DNA from: Macrobrachium rosenbergii | Lineage: Eukaryota; Arthropoda; Malacostraca; Decapoda; Palaemonidae | Assembly: GCF_040412425.1 (NCBI RefSeq) | Contig: NC_089762.1 | Span: 23,464,391 to 23,528,390, forward strand | Reading direction: 5' to 3' | DNA: 64,000 bases | In this document: positions 1 to 9,474 of the stretch, piece by piece | How positions within the stretch are numbered: position 1 is the first letter of the stretch | Layout of the letters: each line of letters begins with the position of its first letter | Notes under the pieces: generated by a model | Seen by the model: only the letters and a program-made list of their open reading frames with translations | Told to the model about the DNA's origin: nothing | Databases searched by the model: none | Translations under genes and position numbers: made by a program

Positions 1-3
1 AAA

Positions 4-330
4 ATGCAGGGAAACGTGGAGCAACGTTACGCCATCAAATTTTGTGTTAAACTTAAGAAAACCAAACAAGAAGCTTATGGAATGTTAAAGGAGGCCTATG
101 GGGCTGAACAGATGAGCCAAGCAAGTTTCTATTGGTGGTTTAGCAGATTTTCTGACGGAAATGAACAGGTTGAGGATGAACCCAGATCTGGAGCACCGAA
201 AAGTGCACGCAAGGAGGAAAAACATTGAGGAAGTGCAAAGGTTAGTGATGCAAGACCATCAAATATCTGTGAGGATGCTATCTGAAGCTGTTGGTATTAG
301 TATTGGCACAGTAGAGACAGTTCTGACCGA
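4..330 (+). pseudogene. Mariner transposase N-terminal HTH domain, frameshifted
   Basis: Residues MQGNVEQRYAIKFCVKLKK, followed by YGAEQMSQASFYWWFSRFSDG, match the first helix-turn-helix (HTH_48 type) of mariner/SETMAR transposases, including the diagnostic FYWWFSRF turn. An extra A in the run near 218-222 takes this frame to a stop at 226-228. In the neighbouring frame the protein continues as the second HTH (SVRMLSEAVGISIGTVETVL) to about position 330. The linker and the first catalytic Asp that should follow are absent: the sequence jumps to the C-terminal part within about 20 bases. This is a non-functional fragment. The start at 4 is the first ATG seen, and the true start could lie upstream. 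Confidence 0.8.
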
Positions 331-343
331 AGAGGAGTGAAGG

Positions 344-682
344 AGTGGTCGGTGGTGCTTCCACCAGGACAATGCCCCATGCCACAAGTCAACACTGGTG
401 ACCACCTGGATGGCCGACAGGGGAATGAAAGTGGTACAACACCCACCTTACAGCCCTGACCTAGCCCCTTGCGACTTTTTCCTGTTCCCACACATAAAAG
501 ACAGCCTCAGGGGAACCAGATTCCAGTCAACAGAGGAGCTGAAAGAGGCATCGGAAAGTTACCTGAAGGGACTACTGAAAAAGGACTTTGAGGAGGTCTT
601 CCATGATTGGAAGAGACGCATGCAGAAATGTGTAGCTGCGAGAGGCAATTATTTTGAAGGAGACAGTTGTGTTAGCTTATGA
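344..682 (+). pseudogene. Mariner transposase C-terminal catalytic fragment
   Basis: Reading from about 350 the frame gives FHQDNAPCHKS, then HPPYSPDLAPCDFFLFPHIK. These are the second and third acidic regions of the mariner DDD(34)D catalytic core: D of QDNAP and D of PDLAPCDFF. The fragment ends as family members do, with a ...GNYFEGD-type tail before the stop at 680-682. The first Asp and about 130-140 residues are deleted, so the triad is incomplete. The deletion junction lies around 330-345, next to GAAGAGGAGTGAAGGAG. Confidence 0.8.
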
Positions 683-737
683 AAATAAATAGTGTCTCTC
701 CTGACATTTTCTCATTACTTATTGAACATACCTCGTA

Positions 738-1081
738 CATTGTATGTGACCTTAGGGTTGAAATATTATGGTCTAATATGCCATTGAACACAAGTACTTT
801 TTCACCCTTACGGGATGTAGAAATTTCTGCCAACGGACTCGCTTGCATAAGGGTGCTTCTCAACTGTCCCGTAGTTCCCAACTATCTTCAACTATCTCCA
901 ATGAAAATGTGCACAGACTGGGTTCACGTTTTTATTCGCTTGCCGCTGCTCTATCTTGTATGATGGAACACAGAAACACCATCTCATTCTTTATCTCATC
1001 ACATGCCCTTCTGTTATCAGATACTCTGATATTTTTCACTCCTTATGAGTATTTTCTTAGCAATCAATTAGTTTTTTTACC
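738..1081. other. Spacer between two decayed transposons
   Basis: No gene is recognised. Short open frames here have no family features. The stretch runs directly into the ACCATGG start context of the next element, so part of it may be that element's 5' flank. Confidence 0.4.
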
Positions 1082-2214
1082 ATGGCTGATAATGTTAATA
1101 ACAGCAAACACCAAGAGATCAATATTTTTGAAGGTGACGTTATCAATAGTGATACAAGTGAAGATATTGTTGAACCTGGTTCTTCACGTGGTCGTAAAAG
1201 GAAGGCCCGTCCTGAAGCTTGGAAAATGAGTATTGCTAAGAAACTTCTTAAAGAAGGTAAGGCTTATACTAGCTGAAAGACTCTTAAAGAAGTAGAAGCC
1301 CGTGCTTGTGCTGACGGGTGTTTTCAGAAAGTTACTATGCCTGTGATAGAGGCATTGTTTAAAGATTATTGGGGCATGGGGAACTACAATGCCCAGACAT
1401 CATATTTGCAGAAATTAATGGTTTCAGTGACAATAAAACGTCGAAGGAAACCCGCAGAGGAAAGTTCGCGTGCACAAACTATTTTGTGTAGTGTGATATG
1501 TGGAGATAAGCATTACAATGTGTGCAAAAAAGCTTTAATGGCTATTTTTGGAATAGGGGATAATAGGGTACGTGTTGTTTTAAAGAAATTGACATTGGGG
1601 AAAACAGCAGTGGCTGACAAGCGGGGAACAAACGCAAGGGTATCAAAATTTTCCTGGGAAAAAGCAGACCTTGTGCGTGAACACATTAAGAAGCTGCCGA
1701 CCATGACATCTCATTATTCTCGCGCAAAATCTCGTAACCGCATGTACATGGAATCGAATCTTAGTGTTTTGAAGTTCTATGATATGTATGTGAAGTTTAT
1801 TAAAGATGAGCACCCAAATGTGGATATTGTCTCTTTTAGTTATAGCAATGTGTTTAGGACTGAATTTAATATCGGTTTCATGCCTCCAGTTGTTGATAGA
1901 TGCAACACCTGTGATTTACTGTCAGCAAATATTTCAAAATATAAACAAATGGGTTGTGAACAGGCTCAATTGGATGAAATGTAACGTGAGTTGGATGCAC
2001 ATAAAGTGCTTGCAACACAAGCTAGAGCTGCACTTGATAGCTTTAGTACTTCAGACAATGATGATTTTATGGCGTTGTTTCGATCTGCAACAAACATTGC
2101 CGACACCCAAGCTGAGCACTAGCGTTGCTTTTTATAAAAGAAAACTGTGGGCATACAAATTTTGTATTTTTAACGTGAAAACTCAGAAATCGCACCCAGT
2201 ACTTCAGGGAATTT
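1082..2214 (+). pseudogene. Transposon-type protein (DDE-like, unnamed family), broken
   Basis: A good initiation context (ACCATGG at 1079-1085) opens a frame that is interrupted by a TGA at 1274-1276, continues in the same frame to a TAA at 1982-1984, continues again to about 2060, and then shifts frame to end at 2214. Joined conceptually, this is about 375 codons. Visible features are a basic N-terminal segment (SRGRKRKARPEAWKM), LGIGE-like IFGIGDNRVRVV, KLPTMTSHYSRAKSRNRMYM, a Cys pair DRCNTCD, and LPTPKLSTSVAFYKRKLWAY near the end. This order recalls a large family of transposon proteins common in arthropods and cnidarians (PTPKLS...FY.R.LW..N). I am fairly sure of a mobile-element origin and unsure of the superfamily name. 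Two stops plus a frameshift make it a pseudogene. No terminal repeats were found. Confidence 0.6.
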
Positions 2215-2810
2215 GACACTCAAGAAGGAGGAATGCTTAATGATACCCCTGAAGAAGAAGAGGTCCCAGTCAGAGATGCTAACGTTGATGATCTGGACAT
2301 GAATTTCACTTGTGCTAATGTTTATGGTATTATTTTCAATAATTTCAAAGAATTTTATTTTTTATTTACCATTCATCAAAAAATTTATAAAACCATGTTA
2401 TTGATTAAAATCCGGGAATTACAATCAATGTTTTTTTTTATTGCTATTTACGTTTTTTTTTGTATTGAGCTTTCTTATTTTTTATTATTTATTTATTTTG
2501 TGTTTGTGTGTGTGTGTGTGTGTTTACCATGACATTTTTTCTTAAGTGTTATAATGTCATTAATTAAGGAAGGGCCAAAAGAAAGTAAAATCAACCTTAC
2601 ATTTTATACTATAGCTTAAGCATACAGTAACATATAATAATGGCATAATTTTGGGATATATGGTACACAGATAAATTTTCTATAAAATGACGAAAACTAG
2701 GTTAAAATGGTATCGTTGGTTTCAAAGATATTGATGTTTGAAAACTTTAAATGCGTTTTTCTCAGTCTGTAAAAAACGTCGCTTGTGCCCTTGCACCGCT
2801 GGGCGCCTTT
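2215..2810. other. AT-rich non-coding stretch
   Basis: No gene is seen. It contains poly-T runs and a short (GT)n at 2503-2523, and may include the 3' flank of the preceding transposon. Confidence 0.5.
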
Positions 2811-3706
<896 letters not shown>

Positions 3707-3797
3707 CTACTGAGGCTAGAGGGCTGCAATTTGGTATGTTTGATGACTGGAGGGTGGATGATCAACATAACAATTTGCAGCCCTCTAGCCTCAGTAG
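3707..3797. repeat. Foldback hairpin element
   Basis: The left arm begins CTACTGAGGCTAGAGGGCTG. The right arm ends with its reverse complement, CAGCCCTCTAGCCTCAGTAG. Pairing continues with a few mismatches through CAA(A/T)TTG(G/T)TATGTT to a small central loop around AGGGTGG. The whole unit is about 91 bp of nearly uninterrupted inverted repeat. Flanking sequence on the left (CGGCCTATGAATC...GGTGGCCTG) may belong to the same dispersed repeat family. Confidence 0.9.
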
Positions 3798-3954
3798 TTT
3801 CTAAAATCTGAGGGTGGACAGACAGACAAAGCCGGCACAATTTATCTTACCCCATTTTGGTATACATATGACTTACTATCTGGAAAAGAATACTGTGGGG
3901 GTAAAACATCACTGGCACCAAATGGGGTAGGGGTGGGAAGGGGATGACATGTAA

Positions 3955-4250
3955 AAATAACCGAAAATGACAGATATTATAGCGTCTAATCCACAGTTTT
4001 TGAGATCTCTGAGATGAATAGTGACACTCACGATGCCCTTTAAATCCAAGTTCAGCCCGATGGGAAGTGGCGGGGGGTGGGGGGGTGGTGAGAAAGGATG
4101 AAAACTTAAATGTCAAAAATGACAGATATTAGTGTCTATTCCATAGTTTTTGAGGTTGCTGAGATTAATAGTGACACTCCCGATGCCCCTAAGTCCAAGT
4201 TCAGCCCAGATAGGAAAGAGGGGTGAGAAGAGGTGAATTATAAAATGTCA
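3955..4250. repeat. Two-copy diverged tandem duplication, unit about 150 bp
   Basis: ATGACAGATATTA...GTCTA..CCA.AGTTTTTGAG, then GAATAGTGACACTC.CGATGCCC and AAGTTCAGCCC, occurs twice in direct order: from about 3965 and from about 4118. A G-rich segment follows each copy. The copies have diverged clearly, so the duplication is not recent. Confidence 0.8.
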
Positions 4251-4289
4251 AAAATGCTGGGAAGTGTAATTGAAGCAACTATCTTGACA

Positions 4290-4425
4290 GGAAAGGAAGA
4301 GAGTGAGAGGGAGAGAAAGTGAGAGAGTAGAGGGGGTGTTAGGGAGAAGAGAGAGAGAGAGAAGGAGAGGAAGTGAGAGAGAGAGCAGAGGGGTGTTAGG
4401 GAGGAGAAAGAGAGAGAGAGAGAGT
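4290..4425. repeat. (GA)-rich imperfect microsatellite
   Basis: GAGAGA tracts are mixed with GGGGTGTTAGGGA, which recurs at about 4331 and 4390, suggesting local duplication. Confidence 0.85.
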
Positions 4426-4476
4426 TTACCAGTTGTCATTCAGAGTTTTGCTGGGCAGTGCTGGGTTGGTCAGCTA

Positions 4477-4620
<144 letters not shown>

Positions 4621-4719
4621 AATTACTATCTATGTGCGTATTTTTCACATACTTTTTCTCCGTTTCGTGTAAGAATCAGCTTCGATTGTTCTTGAGCATT
4701 TTTTTCCATCGATCATTCA

Positions 4720-4934
4720 GACACACACAAACACACATACACACACATACATGTATATATATACATATACACACACATGTATTCATAAGCATAAAGAGGA
4801 AAGCAAGAAGGGAGAAAATGCAAAATATATACGATATTTGTGGAAACAGAAAGGAACTGTGAAGTCGACAAGGCAAACGGGAAGAAAGACGTTCATGTTG
4901 GTATTGCGAGAGAGAGAGAGAGAGAGAGAGAGAG
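4720..4934. repeat. CA/TA-rich tract and (GA)n
   Basis: ACACACATAC-type repeats fill 4720-4785, and a pure (GA)n lies at about 4909-4934. The sequence between them shows no gene. Confidence 0.85.
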
Positions 4935-5019
4935 TCAAAACCATCCGACGAAAGCACCCTCATAAAAGAAAAATCCAAAAGTATGTCCCTTAAAGAGGGA
5001 GGACTAGATGTCAAGACTC

Positions 5020-5450
5020 GTTAAGAAAATCCATCGAGCTCTCGAAGGGGCAAAATTGCCTCAGGGGTTTGGAAAGAGCGGAGATTCAAGCGGAGGGAGG
5101 CGAGAGATATCTGGAGCAACAGAAGAGAGAGGTAGAGAGCGAAGGAGAGAGAGAGAAAGAGAGAGAGTCCTTGCTCTTGAGCGCCTGCTCCACTTTCAAA
5201 ATGAAGGCAAATGCCCATGCGCGGGTTCTCTCCAGGGGCCCGTCCGGCCTAGGACTCTGGCTGGCCACTCGAAGCTTTCCTGCTCACCTACAGACATCGC
5301 TGTGGCTGCCTGAGCGTGCCTTCGTCAAGACGTGTGTTGCCTGGTGTGTTTGCGTCAATACCTAACCCACCGTTCCGCTCCTGCGTTTGTCTGTACTCAT
5401 AATGGATAGCACAGCTTTACGGCGCAGGGAAGCTGAACCTGAGCAGAATT
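5020..5450. other. Locally GC-rich stretch, possible exon or regulatory region
   Basis: Base composition is clearly richer in G+C than its surroundings, with GA tracts at about 5130-5167 and sequence such as AGGGGCCCGTCCGGCC. Both strands carry short open frames, including a plus-strand one to 5363, but none has a recognisable domain. It could be an upstream exon, a promoter or a repeat. I cannot decide between these. Confidence 0.3.
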
Positions 5451-5819
5451 CATAACTATTGGCAAACTCGAGTTTTCAAAAATAAAATTAAACGAAAATG
5501 ATGTAGAAACGTGTGTGGGTTGAACGATTCAATAGTATTTGATTGCCTAACATAAACATTGCATTACGACAAAATATGTGATGGTTGAACTCGGCCCAAG
5601 GCTTGACAGCGCCACGATCAGCCCTTTTCAAGGAAATACAAGAATGTCTTTGCGAATGTTGGCTTCAATCTGACACTTGAAAATGCACCAAGAAAACGTC
5701 CATCGTCTGGCAACGTCTCAAAATAGTTCCCAATCGAAAACACAAATGTCCACATCTAGAAAAAGGCTGTTGGCTGGTAAGATACGTGTCATAATTTAAT
5801 TATGCATGTGTATACATAG
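5451..5819. other. Non-coding stretch
   Basis: Nothing is recognised on either strand. Confidence 0.45.
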
Positions 5820-5880
<61 letters not shown>

Positions 5881-5992
5881 TAAATAAATATATATCTGTC
5901 TATCTGGACGTATAGGTATGTACGTATGTATATGTGTATATACATATATATGTATATATACAGTATGTATGTATGTATGTATGTATATATAA

Positions 5993-6064
<72 letters not shown>

Positions 6065-6130
6065 ATGTATATATAGTATATATGTATAATATAATATATG
6101 TGTATATATATTATATTATATATACGTGTC
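5820..6130. repeat. (TA)n microsatellite complex
   Basis: Pure TA at 5820-5875 and about 5997-6060 is joined by degenerate TATG/TATA repeats. Confidence 0.97.
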
Positions 6131-6191
6131 TATAAATATAAAATGTGTGTCAATTTAAGTGCATATGCTTACTCATTTATTTATTTTCCAG

Positions 6192-6396
6192 TCAAGGTTT
6201 TCTTACTCGACCCGACTATACTGCTGCTTTCACCCAAAGTGAAAGCAGCAGTGTTAAAGATTGCCAAATCTTTAACACTGAAAATTCCATACGTGAATAT
6301 GAAACGACGATGCAGAATCAACTGCCCTTGCTGAATCTGCCCACGGCCATAGCGACGGTCTTTTCCGCTTCCGTGTTACCCGAGTCTTGTAGCTGA
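6192..6396 (+). CDS. Possible terminal exon of an unknown gene
   Basis: A strong acceptor-like sequence (TTTATTTATTTTCCAG ending at 6191) precedes a frame of 67 complete codons, QGFLTRPDYTAAF...YETTMQNQLPLLNLP...LPESCS, ending in TGA at 6394-6396. The composition is balanced compared with the AT-rich flanks, which is why I list it. I do not recognise the protein. The segment IATVFSASVLP is mildly hydrophobic. Against a real exon, no partner exon is identified, and two perfect hairpins (6221-6280) sit inside it, which would be unusual in coding sequence. If real, the upstream exon ends with two bases of a split codon. Confidence 0.28.
6221..6280. repeat. Two overlapping perfect hairpins
   Basis: Hairpin 1: CTGCTGCTTTCAC at 6221-6233, loop CCAAA, GTGAAAGCAGCAG at 6239-6251 (13-bp perfect stem). 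Hairpin 2: CAGTGTTAAAGATT at 6249-6262, loop GCCA, AATCTTTAACACTG at 6267-6280 (14-bp perfect stem). They share the bases CAG at 6249-6251. Confidence 0.97.
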
Positions 6397-7507
6397 TGTT
6401 TCCAAAGCAGCCACCTGTTATAGAAATTGAATTTGCCAACCACTAGGCGCCTTGCCACCGTTTGCGTTTAGAGACTAATGTTGGGTAATCGGCAAAGTCT
6501 ATTTATCGACGGATGTCATGAGAGATACGCAACAAATTTAAAGGTGATGTAATTTTGCAAATGCTTGAGTCACACTCTTCGCTAATTCTTTTCTAACTGT
6601 CTATCTGCTTTCGTAGTTAGCAGTTTGGAGAATAAGATCGAAAGGTTAGGAAAATAATTAGGCCAGATTAAATGTCATACAGAATCGTCGAATACAATCT
6701 GTATCTATGTGTTAGATGTCACGATTTATCAGTTATGTTACAAGATTTTCATAAGTCTAGTGGCATCGTGATGTGCTTCGCGATACAGTCTAGCTTCGGT
6801 AACATCGGTTTTTTTTTAAAAGATAAGAACTCGCTTACATGCGCATGTCTTCTTGCATATATTGGGAAGAGCCTTCATTCTTCTTATCAATGTTATGACT
6901 GCGGCTAACGTACGAAAAAATACACCTCCGCTTACAGAAGGATGTTTGGGAAGTTTTGCTTATTTGAACGCGGGCAGTGAGCTTATTAAATTCAAAATTG
7001 GCTTATCTATGAAGACAATAATAAACAACCCCAATATAAAAACGTTTTTCCTCTTCTTTCTGCTGTGGTCTCCTCATTTGGCGACTTATCTGTGAATTCA
7101 GTGTACTTTAATATTTCGTAAGCAAACGCCTTCATAGCAACCAGAGGTCACCTTGAAACTCTTGCTATGAATCTGTTTAAATCACAGGCGTTCGGATACT
7201 GGTCGCTCGTCCCTAATATCAGAGCTAAATTTGTATATCCCTAGACTGCCATAGGAGAAAAGACTCGCGAACGCTCCTTAAACATGAAAATAAATTATTT
7301 CACTTTCGTTTGTAGTATAAAAGTGCCAAAGATAAACATCTAGATCCTGAAGTATTGGGACGTCCGAAAAAGGCTTTCAGTCAGTTTACCTAACTGTTTT
7401 TTCTGCATTTTTTTTTTTTGCCTGTTTATGAGGTAGAGTGCTGTTGATCTTACTTCTAATTAATTATATATTTGTTTGCAGTAACAATACCAGGGCAGCG
7501 CTGATTT
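6397..7507. other. Non-coding stretch
   Basis: No domain-bearing frame was found. Short open frames at 6672-7095 show no recognisable features. Confidence 0.45.
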
Positions 7508-7699
7508 ACCAATAATTAGACTGCCATATTATATTATAGGGAGTTTGATTATATTTCTTTGCCAGTAAAATATCAATGCAAAATAATTTATCTTTTGTCG
7601 TTATAAAGGCTGTACTAGTCTCTGCTGGAAATTAAAATATGCACGCACAAGGAGGAGCACAGCTTTATATATATATACACACACATATACATGCATAAA

Positions 7700-7796
<97 letters not shown>

Positions 7797-7948
7797 TGTG
7801 TACCTCCTGTGTGCGCACATTTTAATTTCAACAAAGACTTATACAGCCTTTATAAAGACAAGAGATAAATTATTTTGCATTGATATTTTATTGGCAAAGA
7901 AATATAATCAAATTCCCTACAATATAATATGGCAGTCTAATTATTGGT
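7508..7948. repeat. Large palindromic element with (TA)n core
   Basis: The left arm (about 7508-7668) starts ACCAATAATTAGACTGCCAT and ends near GCACAGCTTTA. The right arm (about 7790-7948) is its reverse complement, starting TAAAGCTGTG and ending ATGGCAGTCTAATTATTGGT. By eye the arms are about 160 bp and close to 90% identical, with scattered substitutions such as TCTCTGCTGG against CAACAAAGAC. The centre is filled by TA and TATG repeats (7670-7791). This resembles a foldback or MITE-type element whose loop has expanded as a microsatellite. Confidence 0.92.
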
Positions 7949-8048
7949 ATACAAACAGCGATTATGGATGACGTGCATACATACATTATATATACTGCAT
8001 ATATATATAATGTATGTATAGGTGTCATCCATAATCGCCATTTGTATA
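7948..8048. repeat. Second palindrome abutting the first
   Basis: TATACAAACAGCGATTATGG, continuing ATGAC and CATACATACATTATATAT, is mirrored by ATAATGTATGTATAGGTG, CATCC, ATAATCGCCATTTGTATA. The arms are about 47 bp with a few mismatches. The outer end coincides with the end of the larger palindrome. Confidence 0.9.
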
Positions 8049-9417
8049 CACGTCATCAATAAAAGCTATTTTATTTATCATCGAAGTATGTTAAATAATG
8101 ATTTTATAGTAAGCAAAAGAAAAAAATCTTGTTGTTGACAGGTAACTCTTCAGTTAAATCTTAGCCGACTTATAAATATCTTTCGATTCCTTGCGTGACA
8201 TTTTCATTTGAATATAATGTATACGTATTAATGGCTCTTACTGGAACTGAGATTAATGAAGAAAACCTAGCAAAATGAATTGTAACGATCTATGTATTCC
8301 TGTAATGTTTACTAGATACGTTGTGTGTGCTGATTCGTGATAATGCAGCAACGAACGATCACCACATTTCATTGTTAATAATTCAGAAATAAATGGTCTT
8401 TCTCCAATGTAAAGAAATGAAATCACATTTCATATTTCTCTCCGTATCGAGGAATATTTTCAAGGTTAGAAGGGGCGTGTCACTAAAGCAGCAATTGGCA
8501 CATGATCTTTAAATAGAGATGTCTTGTTTACTGAAAGTTTTTCTCGTTATTTCCTCATTTTATATTTGGTATTTCTTCGTTAATATTCTTTGACACTGGA
8601 CAGATTTAAGAGGAGTTTTTGGAAGAACTGAATATCGTTATTTATCTTCACTTTATATTTGGTACGTCTTCGTTAATTTTCTTTGACACTGGGCAGAATT
8701 AAGAGGAGTTTTTGGAAGCACTGAAAATTGCAGCCTACTGACTGTTGTCATATGTGCGCTCTCTGATGCAAAAAGGGATTATTCCGTAGAGGAAAGACTG
8801 AGTCTATGAAAGATTAATTTACTGATCGATAAGCTGATGAGATGGAGGTGGTTTCATATAATATTTGAACTGTCAGTGGCCAAAGGGTTTAATGAGACCA
8901 GTTTTCATGACCCTTACTGCTATTGTTTACTTACCTATCCAATTCATTCCTATTAATCAACAAATTCGTTTTCAAGTACAGCAATTTGCCCGTCCCTTCC
9001 AGGAATAGGACCGCCAGTTGTCTTAATCATTTTCTCATTATCTAATTAGATTCAAATTTCCTCCCGAGCCGCAGCTGTAAGTCAGTTTTTTAAATTCTCT
9101 TGACGTTGCGTGTTTCTGGATAGAATCTGTACTCTTTCTTCTTTGTCATACGGGGGCGGTGTGTGAGAGCGTAGAAGGGAGCTCTTCCCTTCGTGCGGTA
9201 ACCCGAGTTGAATGTTATAAGACCTTTAATCTCGTTCTTGCCTAATGGATAATCAATCTTTCCCGTACGCACCAGGTAAATCACTTAGCCTGATCAGTTT
9301 AGGAAGATCTTATCAATACTACGTACCCTCATGCATGGTAAATTATAAAGAGACCGATTAAGTGTATGCGTTTGCGTAAACAGAATGCAGTGCATGCATA
9401 GTGTATATAAAAATATA

Positions 9418-9418
<1 letters not shown>
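8049..9418. other. Non-coding stretch with one local duplication
   Basis: No gene is recognised apart from the direct duplication listed separately. A 64-codon minus-strand frame at 9090-9284 shows no family features. Confidence 0.45.
8544..8730. repeat. Two-copy tandem duplication, period about 93 bp
   Basis: TATATTTGGTA.. and CTTCGTTAAT.TTCTTTGA, then CACTGG.CAGA.TTAAGAGG and AGTTTTTGGAAG.ACTGA, occur from 8561 and again from 8654 with only a few differences. Confidence 0.92.

Positions 9419-9472
<54 letters not shown>
9419..9472. repeat. (TA)n microsatellite
   Basis: About 54 bp of pure TA. Confidence 0.97.

Positions 9473-9474
<2 letters not shown>

Larger units (their letters stand above)
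1..735 (+). mobile_element. Decayed mariner (Tc1/mariner superfamily) transposon, 3' portion
   Basis: The element enters the window already inside its coding region. The N-terminal HTH part and the C-terminal catalytic part of a mariner transposase lie in order, but the middle is missing. After the stop at 680-682 a sequence reading ATTTTCTCATTACTTATTG continues to ACATACCTCG and then TA (736-737). Its reverse complement, starting CGAGGTATGTTCAATAAG, is the kind of terminal inverted repeat used by mariner elements that insert at TA, so I place the right end near 735. The left end lies outside the window. The element cannot make an active transposase. The terminus call is inference because the partner repeat is not visible. 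Confidence 0.75.
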
